A DNA stretch of 63,861 nucleotides from Antribacter soli (GCF_021568775.1 NZ_JAKGSG010000023.1:1-63861); one strand, 5' to 3'. Numbered from the stretch's first letter, positions 39,980 through 49,470 are shown. The notes: a model not told the origin generated them from the sequence alone. Translations and numbers: made by a program.

Positions 39980-40046
39980 CGGTTCGAGAACACCATGTGG
40001 CACCGCTCGACCCGGGATGGTGATACCTGATGGTGTTCTCGAACCG
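39980..40046. repeat. 17-bp inverted repeat between metK and priA
   Basis: CGGTTCGAGAACACCAT (39980-39996) is the perfect complement of 40030-40046. After two mismatches four more base pairs (GGCG/CGCC) extend it. The 33-base loop contains GGTGATACC. It could be the metK terminator or a priA leader structure; no T-run. Confidence 0.75.
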
Positions 40047-40109
40047 ACCGCCTCCGGGCTGTGACGGGCACCCGCGCCGCGTGTCGGTGGCGGGTGATGG
40101 GATAGGACC

Positions 40110-42581
40110 GTGAGCGCGACCCGGCCGACGTCAGCCGAGCCCCAGCAGGACACCCTGCTGGGGCTCGACGACGTCGCGCCCGCCCGCCGCCGCGGGCCGC
40201 GGGCCAAGGCCCAGGTCGAGACGAACGGCGTCCCGATCGCGACGACGCTGCCGGTGGCGCGCGTCGTGCTCGACCTGCAGCCGGCGCACCTCGACCAGCC
40301 CTACGACTACCTCGTCCCCGCCACGATGACGGACGACGCGCAGCCTGGCGTGCGGGTCAAGGTGCGCTTCGGACGGCAGGACGTCGACGGGTACGTCGTG
40401 GCGCGTCAGGAGACGTCGGACCACGACGGTCGGCTGGTGCCGCTGCGCCGTGTGGTGTCCGCCGAGCCCGTGCTGACGCCCGCCGTGCTGGCGCTGGCCC
40501 GTGCGGTCGCGGACCGGTACGCGGGGACGCTCGCCGACGTGCTGCGGCTGGCGGTGCCGCCTCGGCACGCGAAGGTCGAGAAGGAGGCTGTGCCAGCCGA
40601 CGACCCGACCTTGGCTGGGTCCGACGGCGCTGCCGGGTCTTCCGCCTTGCCCGGGTCCGGGCTGCCCGCCCTGGCCGGGTCCGACGCTGCTGCCGGGGAT
40701 GTCGTGCGCCGGCAACCATCCGCACCTCGTTCCTCGGCGCTCCCGCCAGGCCCGTCCACGCCGGCGCACGACATCCCCGGCACCACCGTCTTGTCTGTCG
40801 TGTCGCCTTCCATTCCCGGCACCAGCACCTCCGTCGTCTCGCCGTCCGAGCCACCGCCCGACGTGCCCGGCAGCACTCCCTCGTCCGATGCTCCGGCTTC
40901 CGCGGTGGGGGATGCCTCCTCGGTCTGGGCTTCCTATCGCGGCGGGCAGGCCTTTCTTCGGCGCGTGCTTGCTCGCGAGGCTCCTCGTGCCGTGTGGTCG
41001 GCGTTGCCCGGGGTCGACGACGTCCTGCCGCACTGGGCGCTGGCCGTAGGCGAGGCCGTGCGTGCCTGTGTCGCCGGCGGGCGGGGGGCGCTTGTCGTCG
41101 TGCCCGACGCGCGGGACGTCGCCCGCGTGAGGTCGGCCCTCGATCGTGCCGGGCTTCCTGACCATGTCCAGCTCCTGGCCGACGACGGGCCCGCTCCCCG
41201 GTACCGGGCCTTCCTGTCCGTGCTGCGTGGTTCCGTCCCCGTCGCTGTGGGGACGCGGGCCGCGATGTTCGCTCCCGTGCGCGACCTCGGGCTCGTCGTC
41301 CTGTGGGGCGACGGGGAGGACACGCTGGCCGAGCCGCACGCGCCCTACCCGCACGCGCGAGACGTGCTGGCACTGCGGGCCGAGCTGGAGGGGGCCGCGT
41401 ACCTGCTCGGGTCTCCCGGGCGAACCGTCCAGGCGCAGGCACTGCTCGCCTCCGGGTGGGCCCGGGAGCTGGCCGCACCGCGCGACGTCGTGCGCGCGCG
41501 GGCGCCGCGGGTGCGGGCTCTGACGTCCGTGGAGCTGGCCCGCGAAGGCGCGGCCGCCGCCGCTCGCCTGCCCTCGGCGGCATGGCGGGCGGCGCGCGAC
41601 GCGCTGGGGCTGGGACCGGTGCTCGTGCAGGTCCCGCGCGCGGGCTACCTGCCGGTCGTGGCGTGCGCCCGGTGCCGCACCGCCGCCCGCTGCTCCGCGT
41701 GCCACGGGCCGCTGGGGCTGTCGTCCGCCGACGGCGCGCCCCAGTGCACGTGGTGCGGGCGCCTCGCCGGGCACTGGTCGTGCGACGAGTGCGGCTTCAC
41801 CGGCCTGCGGTCGGTGCGGGTCGGGTCGGAGCGCACCGCCGAGGAGCTCGGCCGCGCGTTCCCGGGCGTGCCCGTGCGTCTCTCGGCGGCGAGCGCCCCC
41901 GGCGGAGTGCTCGACACCGTGGGGACGCAGGGCGGGCGGCACCCGCTCATCGTCGCCACCCCCGGCGCCGAGCCCGTCGCCCCCGGCGGGTACGCCGCCG
42001 CCCTGCTGCTCGACGCGGCGGTCCTGACCGCCGGGACCGGCCTGGCCGTCGCCACCGAAGCACTGCACCGCTGGCTCGCCGCCGCGTCCCTCGTCCGGTC
42101 CGACGGGCAGGTGCTCCTCGTCGGCGACGCCGCCCCCGCGCCCACCCAGGCCCTGGTCCGGTTCGACCCCGCGGGCCTCGCCGACCGCGAGCTCGCCGAG
42201 CGGGCCCAGCTCGACCTGCCGCCCGCCGTCCGCGTCGCCGCCGTCACGGGCGACCGGTTCGCCGTCGACGCCCTCGTGTCCCGCGTCGACCTCGCCGACC
42301 TCCAGGGCGTCCTCCTGGGCCCCGTGGAGGTGCCGGACGCACCCGACAGGCCCGGAGCCGTCGGCCGGAGCGAGCCTGCCGGCGCAGGGCAGAGGCGGCC
42401 ACAGGGCTCGCCCGCCGGCCGTGCCGCCACGCTCGACGCTCCCGTCCGCGCCGTGCTGCGCGTACCCCTCGCGCGGGGCGGCGAGCTCGCCCGCCGGCTG
42501 CACGCCTCCCTCGCCGTACGATCCGCCCGGCGCGAGGGCGGGACCGCCCGCGTACAGCTCGACCCGAAGGAGATGCTGTGA
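40110..42581 (+). CDS. priA: Primosomal protein N' (PriA), helicase-degenerate actinobacterial form
   Basis: 823 residues. N-terminal DNA-binding domain VARVVLDLQPAHLDQPYDYLVPATM to DGYVV (about 48-115). The helicase part lacks a Walker A GKT/S (GGRGALVVVPDARD in its place), as in other actinobacterial PriA. Zinc cysteines are at about 518-560 (CARCRTAARCSACHG, CTWCG, CDECG). An insert at about 160-275 is low-complexity Ala/Ser/Pro and carries a perfect 22-bp inverted repeat. A 14-bp hairpin lies in codons 9-20. The stop overlaps the HAD gene. Confidence 0.92.
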   Translation: MSATRPTSAEPQQDTLLGLDDVAPARRRGPRAKAQVETNGVPIATTLPVARVVLDLQPAHLDQPYDYLVPATMTDDAQPGVRVKVRFGRQDVDGYVVARQETSDHDGRLVPLRRVVSAEPVLTPAVLALARAVADRYAGTLADVLRLAVPPRHAKVEKEAVPADDPTLAGSDGAAGSSALPGSGLPALAGSDAAAGDVVRRQPSAPRSSALPPGPSTPAHDIPGTTVLSVVSPSIPGTSTSVVSPSEPPPDVPGSTPSSDAPASAVGDASSVWASYRGGQAFLRRVLAREAPRAVWSALPGVDDVLPHWALAVGEAVRACVAGGRGALVVVPDARDVARVRSALDRAGLPDHVQLLADDGPAPRYRAFLSVLRGSVPVAVGTRAAMFAPVRDLGLVVLWGDGEDTLAEPHAPYPHARDVLALRAELEGAAYLLGSPGRTVQAQALLASGWARELAAPRDVVRARAPRVRALTSVELAREGAAAAARLPSAAWRAARDALGLGPVLVQVPRAGYLPVVACARCRTAARCSACHGPLGLSSADGAPQCTWCGRLAGHWSCDECGFTGLRSVRVGSERTAEELGRAFPGVPVRLSAASAPGGVLDTVGTQGGRHPLIVATPGAEPVAPGGYAAALLLDAAVLTAGTGLAVATEALHRWLAAASLVRSDGQVLLVGDAAPAPTQALVRFDPAGLADRELAERAQLDLPPAVRVAAVTGDRFAVDALVSRVDLADLQGVLLGPVEVPDAPDRPGAVGRSEPAGAGQRRPQGSPAGRAATLDAPVRAVLRVPLARGGELARRLHASLAVRSARREGGTARVQLDPKEML
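40136..40167 (+). promoter_or_regulatory. 14-bp hairpin inside the priA 5' coding region
   Basis: CGAGCCCCAGCAGG (40136-40149) pairs perfectly with 40154-40167 around ACAC, starting 26 bases after the GTG. The stem encodes EPQQDTLLGLD. A stem this stable just inside the start could slow initiation on priA mRNA. Confidence 0.5.
40693..40781. repeat. 22-bp perfect inverted repeat in the priA insert
   Basis: Arms 40693-40714 (beginning GCCGGGGATGTCG) and 40760-40781 are exact complements, 45 bases apart. It lies in the low-complexity insert of PriA and keeps the frame, like a small palindromic element inserted in a coding region. Confidence 0.85.
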
Positions 42582-43225
42582 CCGACACGCCACCCATCGA
42601 CACCGTCGTGCTCGACTTCGGGAACGTCCTGGTCGGATGGGACCCGTACGCCGCCTACGACGGGTACCTGGACCCCGCCGAGGTCGACGCCCTCTTCGAC
42701 GAGATCGGCTTCCACGACCTCAACCGCCGGCAGGACGGCGGGCGACCCTGGGCGGAGGCGCTCGCGGCCCTGGGCACGACGCACCCCCACCGCGTCGACG
42801 ACCTGCGCTGGTACGTCGAGAACTACCACGCGTCGCTCACCGGGCCCGTCGAGGGCACCGAGGAGCTCGTGCACGAGCTCAAGGGCCTCGGTCTGCGGCT
42901 CTACGGCCTGACGAACTGGTCCGCGGAGTCGTTCCATCTTGCAGAACCGGCCGCACCGGCGATCGGTCTCATGGACGACGTGGTCGTCTCCGGCCGCGTC
43001 GGCCTCACGAAGCCCGACCCGCGCATCTTCGAGATCGTCGTCGAACGGTTCGGCGTCGATCCCTCCCGGGCCGTGTTCGTCGACGACAGCCCGGCGAACG
43101 TCACCGCCGCCCGCGCGGTCGGCTTCCACGGCCTCCTGTTCACCGGCACGCCGGCCCTGCGCCGAGACCTCCGTGCGCTCGGCGTCCCCGTGGCCGGCCC
43201 GCCCGGCGACCCGTCCGACACGTAG
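42578..43225 (+). CDS. HAD-superfamily hydrolase (haloacid-dehalogenase type IA)
   Basis: 215 residues. Motif I VVLDFGNVLVGWDP (nucleophile Asp, about residue 12), motif II GLTNWSAESF, motif III K in VGLTKPDPRIFEI, motif IV VFVDDSPANVTAARAVGF. Epoxide-hydrolase-N/DhlB-like phosphatase group; substrate unknown. GTG overlaps the priA stop by four bases with AAGGAG upstream. Its 3' end (LRALGVPVAGPPGDPSDT) reappears twice in diverged form before fmt. Confidence 0.88.
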   Translation: MTDTPPIDTVVLDFGNVLVGWDPYAAYDGYLDPAEVDALFDEIGFHDLNRRQDGGRPWAEALAALGTTHPHRVDDLRWYVENYHASLTGPVEGTEELVHELKGLGLRLYGLTNWSAESFHLAEPAAPAIGLMDDVVVSGRVGLTKPDPRIFEIVVERFGVDPSRAVFVDDSPANVTAARAVGFHGLLFTGTPALRRDLRALGVPVAGPPGDPSDT

Positions 43226-43356
43226 AGCCGCTGGCTGTGTGCGCCCGGCGTTCCGGTCGCCCGCCCGCAAGCGCTGGGCGCGACACCTGGTCCCGCTCGC
43301 TGCGCGCGCTCGGTACCCCGGTCGCCCCGCCCGCCGGGGCCCGGCCCGACACCTAG
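43173..43356 (+). repeat. Three diverged tandem copies of the HAD gene 3' end
   Basis: The coding end (GACACGTAG at 43217-43225) is followed by related copies ending GACACCTGG (43282-43290) and GACACCTAG (43348-43356), 65 and 66 bases apart. The third copy would read LRALGTPVAPPAGARPDT-stop, against LRALGVPVAGPPGDPSDT in the gene. The final TAG is part of the fmt -10 box. Confidence 0.75.
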
Positions 43357-43359
43357 ACT
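43354..43359 (+). promoter_or_regulatory. Leaderless -10 box of fmt
   Basis: TAGACT ends six bases before GTG 43366, so fmt-rsmB starts without a leader. The box was formed from the last copy of the repeated HAD gene end. Confidence 0.6.
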
Positions 43360-43365
43360 TGCCGG

Positions 43366-44316
43366 GTGCGCCTCCTCTTTGCCGGAACCCCCGACCCCGC
43401 CGTCCCGTCCCTGGAAGCGCTGCTCGCGTCCCGCCACGAGGTCGTCGCCGTCCTGACCCGCGCCGACGCCCCGGCCGGCCGCGGCCGACGCCTCACCCCG
43501 AGCCCGGTGCGGGCCCGCGCCGAGGAGGCCGGGATCCCGGTCATCACCGACATGCCGCGCGGCGACGAGTTCCTCGCACGCCTGCGCGACCTCGACGTCG
43601 ACGCGGCGCCCGTCGTCGCCTACGGGCACCTTCTGCGTCCCGCCGTGCTCGCCGTGCCCCGCCTCGGCTGGATCAACCTCCACTTCTCCGTCCTGCCTGC
43701 CTGGCGCGGCGCCGCGCCCGTCCAGCGCGCCGTCATCGCCGGCGACGAGGTCACGGGAGCCACCACGTTCCTCCTCGACGAGGGCATGGACACCGGACCC
43801 GTGCTCGGAACCGCTACGGAGACCATCCGCCCCCGCGACACCGCGGGCGACCTCCTCGACCGCCTCGCCGTCTCCGGCTCCGAGCTCCTCGTCGCCACGC
43901 TCGACGCCCTCGAGGAGGGCAGCCTGCGGCCCCAGCCGCAGCCCGCCGACGGCGCCTCCGTCGCCCCCAAGCTCACCCCCGACGACGCGCAGGTCCGCTG
44001 GGACGTCCCCGCCCTCGCCGTCGACCGCCTCGTCCGCGGCTGCACGCCCGCACCGGGGGCGTGGACCACGCTGCCCGACGGCGCTCGGCTCGGTCTCGCC
44101 CCCGTCGCACCACGGGCGGACGTCACCGACCTGGCGCCCGGCGAGGTCCGGGCCCTCAAGAAGGAGGTTCTCGTGGGGACCGCCACGCATGCCGTCCAGC
44201 TCGGCGACGTCACGCCCGTCGGGAAGCGGCCGATGCCCGCCGCCGACTGGGCCCGCGGCGCCCGCGGCCTGTTCGACGCCGGCCAGGTCCTGCTCGGTGC
44301 GGCGGTGTCGGCATGA
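43366..44316 (+). CDS. fmt: Methionyl-tRNA formyltransferase
   Basis: 316 residues, formylates initiator Met-t[22 protein letters not shown], the folate site [13 protein letters not shown] with catalytic Asn-His-Asp region [25 protein letters not shown], and [10 protein letters not shown]-terminal OB-like tRNA domain from about 205. GTG start with leaderless promoter. Overlaps rsmB by four bases (ATGA). Confidence 0.97.
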   Translation: MRLLFAGTPDPAVPSLEALLASRHEVVAVLTRADAPAGRGRRLTPSPVRARAEEAGIPVITDMPRGDEFLARLRDLDVDAAPVVAYGHLLRPAVLAVPRLGWINLHFSVLPAWRGAAPVQRAVIAGDEVTGATTFLLDEGMDTGPVLGTATETIRPRDTAGDLLDRLAVSGSELLVATLDALEEGSLRPQPQPADGASVAPKLTPDDAQVRWDVPALAVDRLVRGCTPAPGAWTTLPDGARLGLAPVAPRADVTDLAPGEVRALKKEVLVGTATHAVQLGDVTPVGKRPMPAADWARGARGLFDAGQVLLGAAVSA

Positions 44317-45929
44317 CCGGCGACCACCTGGCCGGGGGCCGCGGACAGGGCCGCCGCGACGACCGCGGCCGCGGCACGTCCGACCCCCGCCGCGACTCCC
44401 AGGGCCGCCAGCGCGGCGCCGCGCGCTCCCGGGGCGACAGCGGGCAGACCGCGCTCGCGCCGTCGGAGCGCCGCAAGAGCACCGACCCGGCCCGCCAGGC
44501 CGCCTACGACGTCCTGCGCGAGGTCGACGGGTCGGACGCGTACGCCAACCTCGTCCTGCCGCCGCTCCTGCGCGAGCGCGGCCTGCGAGGCCGCGACGCC
44601 GCCTTCGCCACGGAGCTCGCCTACGGCACGCTGCGCCTGCGCGGCCGGTACGACGCCGTCCTGTCGCGCTGTGTCGACCGTCCGCTCGACCGGCTCGACC
44701 CCGCCGTGCTCGACGTGCTCCGGCTCGGCACGCACCAGCTCCTCGGGATGCGGGTGCCGCAGCACGCCGCCGTGTCGGAGACCGTGGGTCTCGCACGGTC
44801 CCGGGTCGGGGCGGGTGCGGCGCAGCTGGTGAACGCCGTGCTTCGTGCCGTGGGGCGCACGACGCTCGACGAGTGGCTCGAGCGCATCGCCGCCGAGGCT
44901 CCCGACCCGCTCACGGGCCTCGCCGCCACGGGTTCGCACCCGCTGTGGATCACGCGCGCCCTGCGCGAGTCCCTCGCGGGGAACGGCCGGCCCGCCGACG
45001 AGATCGCCGACCTGCTCGACGCCGACAACGCCGCACCCCGCGTGACGCTCGTCGCGCGGCCCGGGTTGGCCGACGTCGATGACGACACCGCGTGGGGCGA
45101 CGCCGACCTCGTCCCGGGCCGCTGGGCGCCCACCGCGCTCGTGCTCAGCGGGAGCGACCCCTCGGGCGTCCCGGCGGTGCGCTCCGGTCTGGCCGGCGTG
45201 CAGGACGAGGGCTCCCAGCTCGTCACGCTCGCCCTCGCAGCGGCGGAGGTCCTGCCGGCCGGGGCTTCGCCGTCGGACCGCGTGCCGGCCGGCGATGACC
45301 TGGCCGGGGCATCGCCGTCGGGCAGCGAACGCTGGCTCGACCTCTGTGCCGGGCCCGGCGGGAAGGCCGCCCTGCTGGCCGCGCTGGCCGCGCAGCGCGG
45401 TGCGACCCTCGTGGCGAACGAGGTGCAGCCGCACCGGGTTCGTCTCGTGGAGAAGGCGCTGCGTGCGGTGCCGGAGGGTGTCGTGGAGCGGGTGCGCACC
45501 GGCGACGGGCGCGACGTCGGCGAGCAGGAGCCGGGGGCGTACGACCGTGTGCTCGTCGACGCGCCCTGTACCGGCCTGGGGGCGCTACGGCGCCGCCCGG
45601 AGTCGCGCTGGCGGCGGACCCCGGCGGACCTCGCCGTCCTCACGGGGCTGCAGCGGGAGCTGCTGCTGTCGGCCCTGGACGCGGTGCGTCCTGGGGGAGT
45701 GGTGGGGTACGTGACGTGCTCGCCGCACCTGGCCGAGACGCACATGGTGGTCGCGGACGTCCTGCGGCGGCGGTCCGACGTCGAACGGCTCGACACTCCC
45801 GCGGTCGTGCGGTCCGTGCTGCGCCCCGGGGCCGTCATCCCCCTGGCCGACCGTCACGACGTCCAGCTCTGGCCGCACGTCCACGGCACGGACGCGATGC
45901 ACCTGACGCTGCTGCGCCGGCGGTTGTAG
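44313..45929 (+). CDS. rsmB: 16S rRNA m5C967 methyltransferase RsmB/Sun
   Basis: 538 residues, long for the family because of a basic, disordered N-terminus (about 60 residues). NusB-like domain [27 protein letters not shown] to about 200, then the SAM domain: [19 protein letters not shown], catalytic Cys motif [23 protein letters not shown] and [14 protein letters not shown]. An insert before the SAM motif repeats AGASPS (20-bp direct repeat, one mismatch, 45 bases apart). Confidence 0.94.
   Translation: MTGDHLAGGRGQGRRDDRGRGTSDPRRDSQGRQRGAARSRGDSGQTALAPSERRKSTDPARQAAYDVLREVDGSDAYANLVLPPLLRERGLRGRDAAFATELAYGTLRLRGRYDAVLSRCVDRPLDRLDPAVLDVLRLGTHQLLGMRVPQHAAVSETVGLARSRVGAGAAQLVNAVLRAVGRTTLDEWLERIAAEAPDPLTGLAATGSHPLWITRALRESLAGNGRPADEIADLLDADNAAPRVTLVARPGLADVDDDTAWGDADLVPGRWAPTALVLSGSDPSGVPAVRSGLAGVQDEGSQLVTLALAAAEVLPAGASPSDRVPAGDDLAGASPSGSERWLDLCAGPGGKAALLAALAAQRGATLVANEVQPHRVRLVEKALRAVPEGVVERVRTGDGRDVGEQEPGAYDRVLVDAPCTGLGALRRRPESRWRRTPADLAVLTGLQRELLLSALDAVRPGGVVGYVTCSPHLAETHMVVADVLRRRSDVERLDTPAVVRSVLRPGAVIPLADRHDVQLWPHVHGTDAMHLTLLRRRL
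45257..45321 (+). repeat. 20-bp direct repeat inside rsmB
   Basis: GGCCGGGGCTTCGCCGTCGG (45257-45276) recurs at 45302-45321 with one mismatch, 45 bases apart, the same offset as the repeat in pyrC. It encodes two AGASPS units in a loop before the SAM-binding motif. Confidence 0.8.
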
Positions 45930-45944
45930 GCCTGGTGCGCCAGG

Positions 45945-46373
45945 TCAGACGCCCGTCGGCGGCCACAGGCCCAGGACTACGGCCATGACCAGGACTGTCA
46001 CGAGCTCGTGCGCCGCGTTGAGCGTGGTGAGGGCTGGCGGACGCCCTTCGAAAGCGTCGTGGGTGACGAACCGCGCGGCCGTGAAGCCGGCCCACAGCGC
46101 CAGCGCGGTGACCAGGGCGGAAGAGAGGAAGGCGCCCTCGTAGAACGTCCACGCGATGTAGGTCGCGCCGGCCAGCACCCACGCCGACACGAAGCTGACG
46201 ATCACCGTGATGACGATCGGCCACGGCCCGGCGGCGGCCGCCTTCTCCGGGTCGACGCGGGCGAGCCGCATCCACGCCTTGCCGAACACGCGCGGCGTGT
46301 ACCAGACGGAGCCCACGAGCATCGTGGACGCCGTCGCGACAAGGACCGCCCAGTAATTGATCTCTGGCACCAT
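45945..46373 (-). CDS. DUF1761 membrane protein
   Basis: 142 residues, four hydrophobic helices. NYWAVLVATASTMLVGSVWYTPRVFGKAWMRLARVD is the DUF1761 start; FVTHDAFEGRPPALTTLNAAHELVTVLVMAVVLG is its end. Function unknown. CATGAT six bases before ATG 46373 may be a leaderless -10. It converges on rsmB with 15 bases between stops and is divergent from rpe. Confidence 0.82.
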   Translation of the reverse strand: MVPEINYWAVLVATASTMLVGSVWYTPRVFGKAWMRLARVDPEKAAAAGPWPIVITVIVSFVSAWVLAGATYIAWTFYEGAFLSSALVTALALWAGFTAARFVTHDAFEGRPPALTTLNAAHELVTVLVMAVVLGLWPPTGV

Positions 46374-46486
46374 GAGGGGATCATGGCAGGCCGTGCCGCG
46401 CTGGGCACCCCGGACGGGGTCGTGCGTCGGGCGCACCAGCGCCGGCGCTGGACCGGGATTGGCGGATGCACGCGGCTTCACCGCCC

Positions 46487-46492
46487 TAGGCT
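46487..46492 (+). promoter_or_regulatory. Leaderless -10 box of rpe
   Basis: TAGGCT ends six bases before the rpe ATG. Confidence 0.5.
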
Positions 46493-46498
46493 GGGCGC

Positions 46499-47161
46499 AT
46501 GGCAGCCCTCATCGCCCCGAGCATCCTGTCGGCCGACTTCGCGAACCTCGAGCGCGACCTGCACGCGATCGGCGACGCGGACTACGCGCACGTCGACGTC
46601 ATGGACTACCACTTCGTGCCGAACCTGACGCTCGGGCTGCCGGTGTTCGAGCGGCTCGCGAAGGTCTCGCCGATCCCGCTCGACGCCCACCTCATGATCG
46701 ACGAGCCGGACCGCTGGGCCCCCACCTACGCCGAGGCCGGCGCTGCGTCCGTCACGTTCCACGCGGAGGCCGCGACGGCGCCGGTGCGCCTGGCCCGCGA
46801 GCTGCGGCGCCTCGGGTCGCGGGCGGGCCTGGCCCTGCGCCCGGCGACGCCGGTCGAGCCGTTCATCGACCTGCTCGCCGAGATCGACATGCTGCTCGTC
46901 ATGACGGTAGAGCCCGGGTTCGGCGGCCAGTCCTTCATCGACGGCACGCTGCCCAAGATCCGTCGGGCCCGCCAAGCGGTGAGCGAGGCCGGCCTCGACG
47001 TGTGGATCCAGGTGGACGGGGGAGTGTCCCGGGAGACCATCGAGCGCGCCGCTGACGCGGGCGCGAACGTCTTCGTCGCCGGCTCCGCGGTCTACGGTGC
47101 CGAGGACATCCCGGCGGAGATCGCAGCCCTGCGCGACCTCGCCTCGGGGCACATCCACTGA
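46499..47161 (+). CDS. rpe: Ribulose-phosphate 3-epimerase
   Basis: 220-residue TIM barrel of the pentose-phosphate pathway. [17 protein letters not shown], metal/catalytic [15 protein letters not shown] (usual D-x-M-D), [26 protein letters not shown] and [32 protein letters not shown]. In family members D38 is D of VMD; here the next residues are YH in place of GH, a small variation. A GCCGGC dyad follows the stop. Confidence 0.96.
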   Translation: MAALIAPSILSADFANLERDLHAIGDADYAHVDVMDYHFVPNLTLGLPVFERLAKVSPIPLDAHLMIDEPDRWAPTYAEAGAASVTFHAEAATAPVRLARELRRLGSRAGLALRPATPVEPFIDLLAEIDMLLVMTVEPGFGGQSFIDGTLPKIRRARQAVSEAGLDVWIQVDGGVSRETIERAADAGANVFVAGSAVYGAEDIPAEIAALRDLASGHIH

Positions 47162-47211
47162 GGCCGGGCGTGGCCGGGTAGCGCCGGCTGCCCGACGCCG
47201 GCCCGGGCTGC

Positions 47212-47253
47212 GGCGTGAGGTCAGAGGCGTGAGGTCAGAGGCGTGAGGTCAGA
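47212..47253. repeat. 14-bp tandem repeat, three copies, at the HNH gene stop
   Basis: GGCGTGAGGTCAGA repeats at 47212-47225, 47226-47239 and 47240-47253. The innermost copy contains the stop codon of the HNH gene (TCA at 47249-47251), so each unit provides another in-register TGA on the minus strand. Confidence 0.88.
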
Positions 47254-48955
47254 AGGGCGGTGGTCCGTCCGGCTCGTCGAGGTCGAGGTCGGTGCCCGGA
47301 ACCAGGGAGGCAATCGTGGCGGGGGTGAGACGGCCGGTCGTGATCGCGTTCTCGGACGACGACGCGTACCGGCGGCCCGCGGGGGAGGTCCAGGTGAGGG
47401 CGCCGTCGCCGGGAGCGCCGGGAGCGCTTGCGGCGCTGCCCGTGGCGCGCACGCCCTGGCCGGTGGTGTTGCCGGTGGTGTCGCCCGTCTGCAGCGTCCA
47501 CGCGGTCTGGTGCTTGAGGGTGTGGTGCGCGCGGCAGAGGTGTGCGAGGTTGTCGGCGGACGTGCCGCCGCCCGCGCCCCAGTCGGTGGTGTGGTCGAGG
47601 TCCGTGCGCAGAGCGGGTCGGCCGCAGCCGGGGAAGCGGCAGGTTACGTCGCGCACGAGCAGCCAGTCGCGCAGGTCGGCGGGGACGGTATAGCTGTCCC
47701 GGCCCACAGACAGGACGGCGCCGGTCTCGGGGTGGGTCAGGACGCGCTTGAAGCTGGGGGCGTGGGCGACGAGCGCGCGGGCGGTGTCGGGGTCGAGGGG
47801 GATGTGCCCGTCCAGGGTTGCTGGCGCTGACCCGCCCAGGAGGGTCTGGACGGGGACCGTGACATGGACCTTTGGGATGATCCGCCGTGCGATGCGGGCC
47901 AAGACCCCCGGCTCGCGGGGATCGGGCGGGCAATCCAGAGCCGGAGGGCCCGCCATGCCCGCGCCGGTGGCGCCACCCGCCGCAGGGTTTGCCGGACGGG
48001 TGTCCGAGTCGTCTCCCGTCGCACCGCCCGTTCCGGCAGTGTTCGGCACGCCGACCTGCGTGCCCGTCGTGGACAAGGCTCCGGCCTCGGCCGCGCGGGT
48101 GAGCCCGAGGTCGGTGGTGCCGTCGTCGAGGAGCAGGTCTGCCAGGACGTCGGCGCGCAGCTGCGCCAGGGTCCGGGAACCGTCGCCGATCCCGGCGGCC
48201 CTGGCCGTCTGGGTGAGGCGGTCGTGGGCGGCGTGCGCGACCTCGGCGGGCAGGAGCGCCGTGAGGGTGGCCATGCCGTCTGGTGCCGGGTCGACCCAGA
48301 CGCCGCGCTGCTCGACGGCGTCCGCGTGGCGCACCTCGAGGGGCACCGGGTGGGCCAGGTCACGGGCACGCCGCAGACGGCGGGCGAACGTCTCCGGACC
48401 CGGCACGGGGGAGGTGGGGGTCGGTGCCAGGACGGTGGCTTCCACCGAGGCGGCGGTCTCCGGCTCCAGGCCCCCAACGACACCGGCCATGAGGTGGGCG
48501 TGGCGCGCCGTCACCGTGCCGGCGCACAGCGTGGCCAGGGTGCGCGGCGCGACGTCGGTCAGGACGACGGCGGTGTCCAGGAGCTGCGCGGACGACCGGG
48601 GACCGATCGTCAAGGCCTTGGCGATCTCGGTGGTCACGGCTCGGCGAGCCAGCTCCGCGGCGCGGTCGGGGTCCAGCTCACGTACGCGCGGGGTGTCCGT
48701 CGCCAGGATCTGGTCCTCCAGGGCGGTGGCCAGGCGGCTCGCCCGGGCGACGGCGAGCATCTGCCGGCCCGCGAGAGCGTTCATCTGCTCCTGCAGCTCG
48801 ACCGCCTCGGCCACGGCCTCCTGGTAGTCCTCCATGCTCGGCCGGGCCGGGATCGACAGCGCCTCGGCGAAGTATGCCGGGACCACCGCGCGCACCGATT
48901 CCGGCCCGAGCCCCGTGGGCTGGGCCGGAGGCGTGGTGTCCGGCGAGGTGGTCAT
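47249..48955 (-). CDS. DUF222 / 13E12-type HNH endonuclease-domain protein
   Basis: 568 residues. N-terminal DUF222 helical domain (about 30-330: SVRAVVPAYFAEALSIPARPSMEDYQEAVAEAVELQEQMN to LAQLRADVLADLLL). A variable Gly/Ala/Thr linker, then the HNH nuclease: LLVRDVTCRFPGCGRPALRTDLDHTTDWGAGGGTSADNLAHLCRAHHTLKHQTAW (Cys pairs, D-H and N..H..H). These 13E12-repeat proteins are multicopy in actinobacterial genomes; no function is proven. ATG 48955 chosen; further in-frame starts exist upstream. Confidence 0.88.
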   Translation of the reverse strand: MTTSPDTTPPAQPTGLGPESVRAVVPAYFAEALSIPARPSMEDYQEAVAEAVELQEQMNALAGRQMLAVARASRLATALEDQILATDTPRVRELDPDRAAELARRAVTTEIAKALTIGPRSSAQLLDTAVVLTDVAPRTLATLCAGTVTARHAHLMAGVVGGLEPETAASVEATVLAPTPTSPVPGPETFARRLRRARDLAHPVPLEVRHADAVEQRGVWVDPAPDGMATLTALLPAEVAHAAHDRLTQTARAAGIGDGSRTLAQLRADVLADLLLDDGTTDLGLTRAAEAGALSTTGTQVGVPNTAGTGGATGDDSDTRPANPAAGGATGAGMAGPPALDCPPDPREPGVLARIARRIIPKVHVTVPVQTLLGGSAPATLDGHIPLDPDTARALVAHAPSFKRVLTHPETGAVLSVGRDSYTVPADLRDWLLVRDVTCRFPGCGRPALRTDLDHTTDWGAGGGTSADNLAHLCRAHHTLKHQTAWTLQTGDTTGNTTGQGVRATGSAASAPGAPGDGALTWTSPAGRRYASSSENAITTGRLTPATIASLVPGTDLDLDEPDGPPPF

Positions 48956-49338
48956 GACACCTATTCTCGCATCCGCCACTGACATCCGATCGAACTGGCG
49001 TACGTAATCTGCCGTGAGCGGAGGGGGTGGGCAGCGGCGACGGTCGAGAGGCGGTGCGCCGAAACGACCGACCGACCGTCCGGGCTGGTGGGCAACGGTC
49101 TCGGGCGGGTGTGCCGGGATCCTGGAAATAAAATAGTGTGCCAAGCGTCGAGAACGCACCCAAACCGGGCGCGGAACGGCACCACCCAGCAAAGGAAACC
49201 AGCCCGACGCCGCCAGGTATCCGGGGGCGGTCCGGCCGTGCCGAGCTCCGATCAGCCCAGGGTGACCTGTGAGACTCGCCACGGTCTTGCCGCAGCGCAC
49301 CCGCGCTGTGGCATGCTGACGGCCAGCAGTACGCACAC
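48956..49338. other. 383-base region before the riboflavin riboswitch
   Basis: No gene is supported. It must hold the HNH promoter and the riboflavin promoter. An AT-rich run (GGAAATAAAATAGTG near 49124) stands out in GC-rich DNA. TTGCCG (49287) and CATGCT (49312), 19 bases apart, are a weak candidate for the rib promoter. Confidence 0.5.
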
Positions 49339-49468
49339 ACGTGCTCCGGGGTCGGTGTAATTCCGAACCGGCGGTGACAGCCCGCGACCCGCGTCCCTCC
49401 TCGGAGGGCCGGTTGATCTGGTGGAACTCCAGAGCCGACGGTGAAAGTCCGGATGGGAGGCAGCACGT
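49339..49468 (+). ncRNA. FMN riboswitch (RFN element)
   Basis: The conserved RFN core is present: P1 stem ACGTGCT (49339-49345) with AGCACGT (49462-49468), then GGGGTCGGTG and AATTCCGAACCGGCGGTGA, the variable arm TCCCTCCTCGGAGGG, GAACTCCAGAGCCGACGGT and GAAAGTCCGGATGGGAG. It binds FMN and lowers expression of the rib operon that follows. Confidence 0.96.
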
Positions 49469-49470
49469 GC

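Noticed and set aside
40131-42593. 820-codon frame antisense to priA
   Set aside because: Shadow frame of priA with Gly/Arg/His bias; no domain recognised.
48956-49338. Small genes upstream of the riboflavin riboswitch
   Set aside because: Frames of about 75-90 codons on both strands overlap each other and the promoter region and have no recognisable family.
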